DNA of 64,000 nt. It comes from Limonium bicolor. Taxonomy: Eukaryota; Streptophyta; Magnoliopsida; Caryophyllales; Plumbaginaceae. This document shows, piece after piece, positions 1 to 8,702 of this stretch; positions within the stretch are counted from its first letter, which is position 1, and the number at the start of each line of letters is the position of its first letter. Made by a program: the position numbers and the translations under genes. The notes under the pieces were generated by a model. That model did no database searches and was not told the DNA's origin. It saw only the letters and a program-made list of their open reading frames with translations. The stretch covers positions 96,598,839 through 96,662,838 of the forward strand of contig CM041778.1 of the NCBI GenBank assembly GCA_023374045.1, in the 5' to 3' direction.

Positions 1-2522
1 TCTCCCACATCGGAGACGTAGCTAAGGGGCAGCTTGCCTCTCCGCTACCTTCTTCCGCAAACCCGTCTCCGGTTGGAGACATACTCAAGAAGTTGAGCTC
101 TTCGGCACTCCACCCCATCACCTTCTTTCTTTCCGAAGAGAGATTGAACAAAACTCGGGCGAAGATCGATCGTACATATTCTCCTTGTGTTTCTTTTTCC
201 TTTATTAGTTTCCGGTTAGTTTTCTTACTTCTTCTTTTCATCACAGCTTTTGCTCAAACGGGGGGGGGGGGATTTTCCCTCCGCTACAACTGGGAGCTTG
301 TGATTATAGAGCTACCGAAGAGAAAAAGGAGCCCTGCCTGCTTCTTCTGGTAGGAGTCCCACTGGTAGCAAGACTGCTGGTACTAAGAGGAAAGCCCCCG
401 AGGGGCCCAAAAAGTTGATCAGCAAAAAATTAAATTAGTACGAAAGGAAAAGCGTGTTACCGAAACGGGCTCAACCGACCCCCCTGCTACTGTTCCTTCG
501 GAAACAGGTACTTCCGTATCTACTCCTTCCTGTAGTCCGGGCAGAGTTAAGAAAGATGTGGATTTAACTCCATATCGTCCCTCTTTCCTGACCTGCATGG
601 CTTTTTTTGCGTAGACGAAGCTTTAACTCAAAATACCGATTCCATTTTTTCCACCGTATACCTTTCCACAGCCTCTTTTTGTCCCCCCCTTTGCTTATTT
701 CTTGTTTTCCGTTTGATTACTTATGACTTTGTTTTTTGCAGCCCCTGCTCCGCCCTCCGCAGATCCTGAGCCCGAAAGGGCGCCGACCCGTGCGCGGTTT
801 TACAATAAGAGAAGGTGGAGCCCCAAAGGAAAAAAGACTCGCGAAGCTCCGCCCGGTAAAGGCAAGGGTATTGCCGAGGTTGGTGCGGAGGAAAAGTCTT
901 CCTCGGATTCATCCGACGGCCCTTCTCTAGGGGCTCCTCCGTCCGGAGCCAGGAGCAAGCATGCGGAGGACAGATCTTCTCCTCCACCGCGGGCCGATCC
1001 GTCGGTCTACGGTCCTTCTCCGAAATTGGACTGGGGCTATCACCGAGGAAATCCGGTTCCTCGCATTCCCTTCGTCCGGGAATGAGGTACAAGACCTTTT
1101 GGTCTACTGCTGCGAAGGCAGCTAACAATGAAAATGGCATTTTCGCCCCAGGCTCCCGTCCGACTCCCTTAAAACAAAGACTTCGGGTTGGGGAGGGTAG
1201 TTCTGACGCCATTGTCCGCCACTCTCTTCCGAGAACGTGGCTTTTGATCGCCTTTGGAGCGCTTTAACTCAGGTTTGTTTCCTTTGCATATCCTTTGTAA
1301 AACCTTTAGTTTTATTCTGATACTCTTGTCCTTTAGGCCATGGCGATGGCCCATGTGTGGAGACCCAGTCCCAATACTCCTCCGAAGCTCTCCGTTACCA
1401 TGGGGCCCGTGCGGAGAGATATAAGAAGGTTGCGGATGAAGAGAAGGCTAAGGCTCAAGAGATTTTGGCGCGAGCAGAGGCTCAATTTGAAGCCGAAAAA
1501 CCGCTCTCCGGGAGGAGATTCAAGAACTTGCCTCCGTCGATCAGGAGGATACTGTTTATAGGCTGCAGGCTTCTTTTGAAGATCAGAAGCGAGTGCTGGA
1601 AGAGGAAGCTGAAGACCTTCGGAGGGTTGCTGAAGAGATCCAGAAGTCCACCGAGGACCTTCGGTCTTCTTTCGAATCTGAGCTGGAAAGAAAGAACCAG
1701 CTCCTGGAAGCAGCTGAGGCCAAACAAAATGGTCTCCAAGCCGATCTCGAATCGGAGAGGAAGAATCTGGCGGAGGCGCAAGCTGGTCTTGAGTCGGAGA
1801 GGCAGAAGCTTGCGGAAGCCGCTCTTCGGATTGAAGAGCTTGAGGCAGAGGTGGAAGCTCAGAAGAAAAAGGCTTCCGGTAATTTTCATATCTTCGAAAG
1901 CTTCTTCTTTTCTTTGTTATTTCTTTGCTAATCCGTTGTATTTTTTGCAGAAAATCCAAGTCCTTCGTCGGAGGCTGCTCGAAGTTCCGACTTTTGGCTT
2001 AAAAAGGTGTCTGCACTTAAAGCGTCACTAATTACTTCGGAGTCGGAGAGAGAACGATACCGGAGCCTTACTCACTCCTATGAGAACCAGGTTGCAAAGT
2101 TGAAGGGGGCCCTCAAGGAGACACGATCGGAACTTCAAGCGAAGGACCGCTCTGTTTCAGGCCTTAAAGAGGCGCTCTCTTCCCAATGTCGCAAGTTTGC
2201 TGGAGAGAGCCAACGGATCGTGTCGGAGTTCTTCTCTGAGAGACAACAATCTGTTGACGAAGCTCTTTACGAAAGCCTGGAGTTTGAAGCGCTTGCCCGC
2301 GCCACCGGATATCATGAGGAATTAGCAAGGTTTTCACGCCCTGCGGGGAATACATGTTTTGCCCCATCCTTTGTGGGATCGGTTGCCGCGCGGGCTCGGA
2401 GTGACGCCGCCCTTTCTCCGGTAGGCGAGAAGGAAGACTCCGAAGGAAGCACCTCGACCCTCCAGAAGCGAACACATGAGTCCGAAAAGCTTGCGGAAGA
2501 CCCTACAGAGCCTGCAACATAA
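1..2522 (+). pseudogene. Antisense spliced coiled-coil gene of a Tat element, frameshifted
   Basis: This gene lies on the strand opposite to E1 gag-pol and ends 18 bp from the pol stop, tail to tail. Plausible GT-AG introns are 1273-1336 and 1879-1949, with another acceptor at 740. Splicing 1879-1949 joins two open frames in phase: a Glu/Lys/Ala-rich coiled coil (about 1593-1878) and a C-terminal part (1951-2522). The acceptor at 740 opens a Pro/Ser/Arg/Lys-rich exon (741-1085). Shifts near 1350 and 1490 break the frame, and a run of 12 G lies at 260-271. Antisense extra ORFs downstream of pol are known in Tat elements; their function is not established. No start codon could be chosen, and the gene may begin left of the window. 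Confidence 0.6.
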
Positions 2523-2540
2523 ACTTTTTCCTTTTTGCTT

Positions 2541-5500
2541 TTATAGCTTTGTTATAACTATTTGCTGCGGAGTACTCTCATATTTGTCGCCCAAATCAGT
2601 TATCTCAGCCACCATTGTCTCCGTTTCTTCTGTACTTGGGAGCTTCTTTAGTTGTAGCTGAACTTCTTCCGGTATTCCCTCCGCTATACTTGCCAATTTA
2701 GCCAGTACATCGGCCTCCGAGTTTTGGTCTCTGGATATGTGTCGGAGATTGCATTTCGTAAACCTTGCTCTTAGATCCTGTACCTTTATTAAGTAAAGCT
2801 TCAGTTTTTCCTCCTTTGTTTCAAAGATATTCTCACTTTGCCTTGCCACAAGCAAGGAATCAGATTGTACTTCCAGCTCCGTCACCCCCAGGGCACAGGC
2901 TATTTCCAGCCCGTGCACTAATGCCTCATACTCCGCTTCATTGTTCGTTATTTCAAATTCCAACCTTATTGCATGATTCATCTTCCTTCCATCAGGAGTC
3001 TGGATCACGACTCCAACCCCCGCACCAGTTTTACACCTAGCTCCATCCACCCACATCTTATACGGGACTTCTCGCTCTTCTTGACGGAAGAAACTTGCCT
3101 CGGTGATAAAATCAACCAGGGCTTGGGCTCTTATTGCTGTCCGAGGAACATAATGAATTTCAAATTGAGTCAGTTCTACTGTCCAAGTAATCATCCTTCC
3201 GGAGGCGTTTGGGTTATTGGTGATTTGCTTTAAGGGCCAATTAGTTCGTACGGTGATTCGGTGTGACTGGAAATACGGTTTCAGTTTCCTGGATGCAATC
3301 ACAAGGGCAAACAAAACCTTCTCAATATTGGAATATCTTGTCTCCGCAGCAGTTAAGATCTTTCCAGTAAAATAGACTGGGATTTCTTTCTTTTCCTCTT
3401 CCATGATTAATACCGCTGCCACCGCCCATTCTGAGACCGATAGGTATAAGAATAGATCCTGGCCTGGTGTCGGAACGCCAAGCTTTGGAAGCTCTTGAAG
3501 CATTTTCTTGATTTGCTCGAAGGCATCCATACACTCCGTATTCCACTGGAATTTTTTATTTTTCCGAAGGACATTAAAAAATGGAATAGACTTTTCCTGG
3601 AGTTTGGAGCAAAATCTACTTAAAGCAGTGAGCCTCCCATTTAGGGCTTGTACGTCCTTAATGTTTCTTGGCTGCGGAAGGTTGAGGACTGCTTGGGTTT
3701 TCTCCGGATCAACTTCAATTCCTCTTTGTCCGACTATAAACCCCAAAAACTTCCCCCGGGTGACTCCGAAGACACATTTTTCAGGATTTAACTTGATTTT
3801 GTATTTGTCCAGGGTATTGAAGGTTTCCTCAAGGTCTTCCATGTGCTGGGCTATAGAATCACTCCTCACTACTATATCATCCACATATGCCTCCACATTT
3901 CGAGACAACTGCCCCCGAAATACCTCGTCAATCATTCGCTGGAAGGTCGCTCCTGCATTTTTTAGTCCAAATGGCATGACCTTGTAACAAAAAATACCAG
4001 TTGAGGTAACAAAAGATGTTTTCTCTTGGTCATTTTTGTTCATTATTATTTGGTTATACCCAGAAAATGCATCCAAAAAACTCATCACGCTACTCTGCGC
4101 CGTTGCCGCTACAAGCTTATCTATGGAAGGTAAAGGATAAAAATCTTTCGGACAAGCTTTATTCAAATCCGTGAAATCCACGCACATCCTCCATTTTCCG
4201 TTTGCTTTTTTAACCAAGACTACATTTGATAGCCATTTTGGATAAAAGACTTTTCTAATAAAGCCGGCCTCCAGCAACTTTTCGACCTCCGTCCGCGCAG
4301 CCTCGTCCCTTTCCCTTCCTATAATCCTCTTCCTCTGTCGAATGGCGGGAAACTTCGGATCGACGTTCAAGTTATGCTGGATAACGCTGGCGTCCACTCC
4401 GGGCATGTCCTTTGGGCTCCAGGCGAATGTCTTTCTTCTTTTTTCCAAAAATCTCATTAAGCGAATCTGCTCATCATGGTGAAAAGCATTTCCAATTTTG
4501 AAAAATTTAGAAGGATCGGAGTTTAGGGGTACCTCTCTTGGCTGTTCCGCCGGTACCACCACCTTTTCGGAGGTTTCTCCAGACATCCGTGTCCTGGCCT
4601 CTCCTTCTTCGTACTCCCGACCGGAGCCGACCTCTTTGACTACGTCTTCCTCCGGAAAATCCTCAGTAATCCGGACTTCGCACACCCTTGCTGTTTTCTG
4701 GCTTCCAGGAATGGACACCAGCCTTCCGCCCCTTGTCAAGTATTTAAGCTTGAGATAATAGGTGCTACAGACAGCTCCGAAAGCATTGATCCCAGGTCGC
4801 CCCAAATAGACGTTGTATCCGGACAGATCTCGCATGATATATAAGGTTATTCTTTCTGTTCTCCGATCATCCTTTTGGCCTAACGTCATTGTGACATCGA
4901 CACTGCCGCTGGCCTGAGCCGTGATTCCCCCAATGAATCCTCCGAAAGTAGCAGTGAACGGCTTGACCTTTTCATCCGGGATTTCCAGCTTCCGGAACGC
5001 CGCTAGGGAAATCACGTTTGCTCCCGCTCCGCTGTCGACAAGGATGTTTCCCACCATCTTATCATTGATTTGAGCTCGAATGACGAGGGGGTCATTGTGG
5101 GGGTAGTAGACTCCCTCTTCATCTTCTTCCGTGAAGTAGATAGGTGGTAAAGGCTCTCTTTTCTGAACTTTCTTCTCTGGTAGCTTCTCATGGACTTCGT
5201 GTACGTGCCTTTTCTTTTCTTTTGCCGTGAACGGCCCCTTTTCTGAGAATAAACCAGTTATGACCCCAAAATCGAAAGATTTGCTATGGTCTAGCTCAGG
5301 GTGATCTTCATTCCTCATGCCCCCCCTGTTATGCCCGTAACGAGATCGGTTTTGATAGTTGCTGTTATTCTTTTGCTGTTTGGGAGCTTCCTGTTTCTGC
5401 TTTTCTTGTTTCTTTCTTTGCTCATCGATTTTGTTCAGTTCTCTTGATAATGTTACACAATTGGTCGTTCTGTGGCTGTAGTGCCCGTGGAATTCACAAA

Positions 5501-5792
5501 ACGCCAATGTGCTCTCACCTGAGGCAGGCTTCTTCGGAGGAGGAAGATAGCCTTCCCTTACCGCAGCTGCGTATCTTCCCGGAGCGATAGAAATCACCTT
5601 TGCTCCGTACGTCGTCCTACCCCAGAATGGGTAGGTGTGACCGGATCCTTCCCGTAGGGCTTGTACCTCGCTCCCCAAGGTTTCGGAGCGGATGTCTCCC
5701 ATAATTCGCGCCAACAGACGACGCTCCTCCCTGTTTCTTCTCATTAGGCGGCCTGAAGCTATTAGCCAGCTCTTTCGCCTTATTTTCCGCAA
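2541..5792 (-). CDS. E1 gag C-terminus, protease, RT, RNase H and second RNase H; no integrase
   Basis: The open frame is 1083 aa. Residues 99-112 form a Cys/His zinc-knuckle-like stretch at the end of gag. Protease has DSG at 253-255. RT has YVDD at 636-639. The first RNase H (about 775-895) lacks the usual catalytic Asp after its first strand (LYLSVSE), as is common in Tat elements. A second, archaeal-type RNase H follows, with D915, E952/E954, D978 and D1028. The frame stops about 50 residues later, and no HHCC or DDE integrase follows. The ATG at 5792 is not a natural start, because the first ~20 residues overlap gag read in another frame; translation would normally enter from gag. It is the longest uninterrupted ORF in the window. 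Confidence 0.92.
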   Translation of the reverse strand: MRKIRRKSWLIASGRLMRRNREERRLLARIMGDIRSETLGSEVQALREGSGHTYPFWGRTTYGAKVISIAPGRYAAAVREGYLPPPKKPASGESTLAFCEFHGHYSHRTTNCVTLSRELNKIDEQRKKQEKQKQEAPKQQKNNSNYQNRSRYGHNRGGMRNEDHPELDHSKSFDFGVITGLFSEKGPFTAKEKKRHVHEVHEKLPEKKVQKREPLPPIYFTEEDEEGVYYPHNDPLVIRAQINDKMVGNILVDSGAGANVISLAAFRKLEIPDEKVKPFTATFGGFIGGITAQASGSVDVTMTLGQKDDRRTERITLYIMRDLSGYNVYLGRPGINAFGAVCSTYYLKLKYLTRGGRLVSIPGSQKTARVCEVRITEDFPEEDVVKEVGSGREYEEGEARTRMSGETSEKVVVPAEQPREVPLNSDPSKFFKIGNAFHHDEQIRLMRFLEKRRKTFAWSPKDMPGVDASVIQHNLNVDPKFPAIRQRKRIIGRERDEAARTEVEKLLEAGFIRKVFYPKWLSNVVLVKKANGKWRMCVDFTDLNKACPKDFYPLPSIDKLVAATAQSSVMSFLDAFSGYNQIIMNKNDQEKTSFVTSTGIFCYKVMPFGLKNAGATFQRMIDEVFRGQLSRNVEAYVDDIVVRSDSIAQHMEDLEETFNTLDKYKIKLNPEKCVFGVTRGKFLGFIVGQRGIEVDPEKTQAVLNLPQPRNIKDVQALNGRLTALSRFCSKLQEKSIPFFNVLRKNKKFQWNTECMDAFEQIKKMLQELPKLGVPTPGQDLFLYLSVSEWAVAAVLIMEEEKKEIPVYFTGKILTAAETRYSNIEKVLFALVIASRKLKPYFQSHRITVRTNWPLKQITNNPNASGRMITWTVELTQFEIHYVPRTAIRAQALVDFITEASFFRQEEREVPYKMWVDGARCKTGAGVGVVIQTPDGRKMNHAIRLEFEITNNEAEYEALVHGLEIACALGVTELEVQSDSLLVARQSENIFETKEEKLKLYLIKVQDLRARFTKCNLRHISRDQNSEADVLAKLASIAEGIPEEVQLQLKKLPSTEETETMVAEITDLGDKYESTPQQIVITKL

Positions 5793-6617
5793 TCTCCGAT
5801 TTCAAGAAATCGTGCAGCATTTCCGCTAACTCTCCGTGAGTTTGCGGTGCTTTGGTAGCAATTTTCCCTGCCAGCCTTAGATTCGCCAATCCATTCCCGA
5901 AAGCTTTCACCAGTATCTTCTCATCCACATCGTCTATTTCAGCCACCTGCTTATGGAAGCGTTCGCTGTATTCCTTCACCGTCTCTCCCCTTCTTTGTCT
6001 AACGTCCATCAATTCAATCGTATCCTTCTGGATCTTTTTACTTGCCGCGAAGTAAAGTTGGAATTCCTCTGTAGTTGTTTGAAACTTGAGATGGATTGAG
6101 GTTTCCGAGAAGAGATCCAATTTAGAGCTCTTTGGTAAGTGTTCCCGGAAACAGATTGCAGAGTGCCTGGGAACTGATCCCCTGAGTGTTCATCGCAAAG
6201 ATGAACTTCTTGATATGTTGAGCGGGATCTCCAGTTCTGTCGTACTTCTCTATTGCTGGAGCGACAAAGAACGGTGGAAGCTTCGCCTTCCGAATGTTTT
6301 CGGTGAAGGGATACAGCGACATGTCGACGAGGTCTTCCTCTGCATCTTTAGGTGGTGACTTCTCTTTCCGGCTTTCGTCGCTTTTTGATCGCTTTTCGCT
6401 TTTGATTCTCGATTACATTCGCCATCTCATCGATCTTCTTCTGGTGCTCCAGATCTCTATCCGCCAGTTCCTGCTGAAACCGCTCATTACTTTCAGCCAT
6501 CTTCTCATTGACTTCTTGCGCAAAACTCCTCATCAAATCAGTGAGGTCTTCTTTTGAGAATGAGCTCTCCCCGGTCGCAGCCATCTTCCCCTTCCCTTTG
6601 CTTGATCGTGGTGCCAT
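5617..6617 (-). pseudogene. E1 gag, broken by frameshifts
   Basis: The start is the ATG at 6617, 60 bp after the PBS, opening a basic, coiled N-terminus (MAPRSSKGKG). The frame breaks near 6350. It resumes at about 6322-6122 with a Tat-type gag core (YDRTGDPAQHIKKF), breaks again near 6122, and continues to about 5700 (RQRRGETVKEYSERFHKQV). Another shift there leads into the pol frame. At least three shifts separate the start from the protease, so no full Gag can be made from this copy as written. Gag would form the capsid of the virus-like particle. Some shifts may be sequencing indels, since other parts of this region look indel-prone. Confidence 0.8.
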
Positions 6618-6677
6618 GTTTGAACAAAAGACAAGAACCGTGACTCTTGTGGATTGGATCGCGGTTGTCGTTCGTTT

Positions 6678-6693
6678 CCCACAGACGGCGCCA
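6678..6693 (-). other. E1 primer binding site
   Basis: On the minus strand this reads TGGCGCCGTCTGTGGG, two bases inside the LTR end. TGGCGCC-type sites are typical of Tat and Athila elements and match a tRNA 3' end. It fixes the LTR/interior border and the orientation. E2 has the same 16 bases. Confidence 0.85.
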
Positions 6694-6695
6694 AA

Positions 6696-7162
6696 TGAGA
6701 TCGTATCGAACTCGCACTCAGACTCAGATTGCAAAGAGAGCTCCAAGTATTGTATTGATAAAAAGCGTACCCTATTACATAACTTATGGTTCCTATTTAT
6801 AGGCTCTTCTACAGTGTATAACCGTTTCTGCGGGCCTACATCATTCTAGAATATTGTCAGTCATCAAGGCTTTTATGTAACTTCACCCTTCTTTTCGAAT
6901 AATTACTCCCAACCCCTCAGAGGGGGTTTTGCTTTGCTTCGGAGGCGAATAACTCTTAGTTCTTCGGAGAGGATCTTTGCTTTGCGTCGGAGGCGATTAC
7001 TCCTCCTCAGTCTGTCTGTGGTATAGCTTTCTTGTCGCAAGAGTCCGTTCGTTGGAGTCGGAAGGGGGTTTGGTCGGAGAGAGTTCCATCTGTTGTCTCC
7101 GCAGGCAGCATGTACTCTTCGCTCAGCCATTCGATTACTCCGTGTGGTGGAACTCCACTTCA
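6696..7162 (-). repeat. E1 5' LTR (467 bp)
   Basis: The plus strand runs from TGAGATCG at 6696 to ACTTCA at 7162, so the ends are TG...CA. The inner end abuts the PBS. The outer end was placed at 7162 because the next 9 bases match the E3 LTR just left of its GCATC site. A TATA box (CTATAAATAG) lies at 6793-6802 on the minus strand. No second LTR is in the window for comparison. Confidence 0.7.
6793..6802 (-). promoter_or_regulatory. TATA box of the E1 LTR
   Basis: CTATAAATAG on the minus strand, about 100 bp before the end of the LTR. E2 has an equivalent box at 7355-7364 in its 3' LTR. Likely the core promoter for the element RNA. Confidence 0.6.
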
Positions 7163-7171
7163 GGTAGCATC
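7163..7171. other. Nine-base remnant of the E3 5' LTR between E1 and E2, including the E2 left TSD
   Basis: GGTAGCATC equals the bases left of CTGGATTAG in the intact E3 3' LTR (around 27937-27946). GCATC at 7167-7171 is the left target-site duplication of E2; the right copy is 13802-13806. The remaining bases suggest that E1 inserted next door, with GGTAG as its possible TSD. Confidence 0.7.
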
Positions 7172-7728
7172 TGAAGATGTAACAGACCAACTCAATCTCC
7201 ACACCGTGATGTATAGTGGTTCGGCCAATGATCCGGCCTACGTCCACTTCTAGACAAAGTTATTATTCATTCTTTGGTTTACAACACTAGAGAGCTTTTG
7301 GGATGTGGGCTCCCTTTTCTAACTTGAGTCCCTTACAAATGAGCCCCTCTACTCCTATTTATAGACTTTCTATCACTAAGTTTCTCTTTTGCCCTTATAC
7401 ATGTGGTGGTGTTACATAAACATAACTATCAGTCCTTTATGGGTCTCCGGACTGAAATACTGCTTCCGTCTTGGACTAACTCTTCCGGACCGTCACTTTA
7501 ACAATAATCCCTCTGGTAGTTACTCTATCGGTAGCGAGTCCTCCGGTAGTGGGGCTTCATCGATGGCCTTCCGACAATTGGCCTCCGGTAGAGTCTCTTG
7601 GTAGATCCTCCGCATCGGGGCCTTTCGGTAGCAGGCCTTCCGACAATTGGTTTCCGATAGTAGTCCTTCCGCTAGCAGGCCTTCGGTAGATGCTTTACCT
7701 TCCGCATGGTATATTTCATACCATTACA
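7172..7728 (-). repeat. E2 3' LTR (557 bp)
   Basis: The plus strand starts TGAAGATGTAACAGACC and ends ATACCATTACA. The same LTR recurs at 13246-13801 and 19896-20442. Copies differ by scattered substitutions and many 1-2 bp indels. A TATA box (CTATAAATAG, minus) lies at 7355-7364. Tracts rich in CCGGTAG/TTCCG lie at 7480-7700. Confidence 0.88.
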
Positions 7729-7770
7729 TCAGTCCCACAAGTTCTACTTTTTAGCACTAAAAAGTGGAAC
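7729..7770 (-). promoter_or_regulatory. E2 polypurine tract with adjacent perfect hairpin
   Basis: On the minus strand ACTTGTGGGACTGA abuts the LTR start, the position of the plus-strand primer. Immediately upstream in element sense, 7741-7770 can fold completely: the 14-nt arms GTTCTACTTTTTAG and CTAAAAAGTGGAAC pair throughout with one G-T. See the second copy at 7829-7872. Confidence 0.7.
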
Positions 7771-7828
7771 TTATAAAAGAAGATGAAATTTACACTTTGT
7801 ACTCTTTTCTTTTCTACTATATATCTCC

Positions 7829-7872
7829 TAGTCCCACAAGTTCTTTTTCTTTTGCCTAAAAAGGAAATGAAC
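7829..7872 (-). promoter_or_regulatory. Second PPT-like tract with its own hairpin in E2
   Basis: AGTCCCACAAGTTCT recurs about 100 bp from the LTR-adjacent tract. It is again followed by a hairpin (7840-7872), with 13 of 14 arm positions paired, one by G-T, and a 5-nt loop. The outer GTTC/GAAC is shared with the first hairpin, while the middle of the stem differs. It may be an old or auxiliary plus-strand primer. Confidence 0.5.
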
Positions 7873-8039
7873 TTAAAAACTTAGCCTATGTAAGTGCTTG
7901 TCTTCCGGAAACAAAGAGTCCCACGCGTCCGGGGCGATGAAGTCCCACTTGTTCTCCTGAGAAAAGGTCTCCGCTCCTTGAACGTGCCATAGTAAGAAAT
8001 CCAAAGATCTGGAATTCCGAAGGGCCATAGTAATCCCAG

Positions 8040-8115
8040 AAGACCATAATAATTCCAGAAGACCATAATAATTCCAGAAGACCATAATAATTCCAGAAGA
8101 CCATAATAATCTCAA
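8040..8115. repeat. 19-bp tandem repeat, four units
   Basis: AAGACCATAATAATTCCAG starts at 8040, 8059, 8078 and 8097; the last unit is degenerate. A partial unit precedes it. The ORFs across it are low-complexity artefacts. Confidence 0.85.
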
Positions 8116-8504
8116 GAAGTCCGAGATAATAATAATAATGGGATATTACTTCATAATCAGATTCCCGCTTGAATCACTTTACTCCTTGGACCTGCATACC
8201 TAAATTTAACAGACTAAAAGATATTTGTCTCTTGGGCTGCCCGGAGCGACCGGACTTCCCAAGAGTTTTTTGTTAGTTAAGTATATTAATCACGGGGATA
8301 AAAACCCAAATATACAGCCTATAGGTTGCTTAGAGCAGCATTTTTAAGTATGGATAGCACAAGTCTGAAGTGAACAAAAAGAATTACTATAAATTCTATT
8401 GTTCCCAAAAGTTGGAGATTCTTATAATGAATTTTAGACTGCTGTTTTTGTTTTTTTTTTTGCCAAGATTTCTTTTGGTAACCCCTTAGTTACACTTTTG
8501 CTTT

Positions 8505-8702
8505 CACACTCTACCACTGTACACATGGTGAGATCGTCGATTTAACACTCTACCGACTTTGAGCCGGTGAGATCGTCGGATTAACACTCTACTGCCAGGA
8601 CGCTGACAGTGAGATCGTCGGATGAATTACACTACCATCGTTGATGGTAGATCGTCGGATACAAAACACTCTCCCATGGCCAATGGTGAGGTCGTCGGAT
8701 AC
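8505..8702. repeat. Five-unit hairpin array with constant flanks and covarying stems
   Basis: Units begin ACACTCT (8507, 8545, 8585, 8629, 8667) and end GATCGTCGGAT. Between these constant parts lies a different inverted repeat in each unit: ACCA/TGGT (8513-8529), ACCG/CGGT (8552-8568), ACTG-CAG/CTG-CAGT (8591-8610), CTACCATC/GATGGTAG (8632-8650) and CCAT/ATGG (8673-8687). Arms change together while the flanks stay fixed. It lies in the 3' part of the E2 interior. No function is known to me. Confidence 0.75.

Larger units (their letters stand above)
1..7162 (-). mobile_element. E1: Tat-lineage Ty3/gypsy LTR retrotransposon, 3' end outside window
   Basis: Read on the minus strand, the order is 5' LTR (6696-7162), PBS, gag, protease, RT, RNase H and a second RNase H. 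A gene on the opposite strand then fills 1-2522. Two tandem RNase H domains plus an antisense 3' gene are known for the Tat (Retand-type) lineage. No integrase is seen between the second RNase H and the antisense gene, so this copy could not integrate by itself. The 3' LTR lies left of base 1. After its right end (7162), 9 bp of E3 LTR sequence remain before E2 starts, so E1 itself probably sits in the E3 LTR. Confidence 0.85.

Noticed and set aside
721..1212. 163-aa minus-strand ORF
   Set aside because: Shadow of the Pro/Ser/Arg-rich antisense-gene exons on the plus strand; no domain and composition mirrors the other strand.
7873..8115. Overlapping minus-strand ORFs with FWNYYGLLELLW repeats
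   Set aside because: They read the 19-bp tandem repeat in different frames.
8505..8702. Repeat-spacer pattern resembling a CRISPR array
   Set aside because: Plant nuclear DNA, no cas genes, units of about 40 bp, and the variable parts are inverted repeats rather than spacers.
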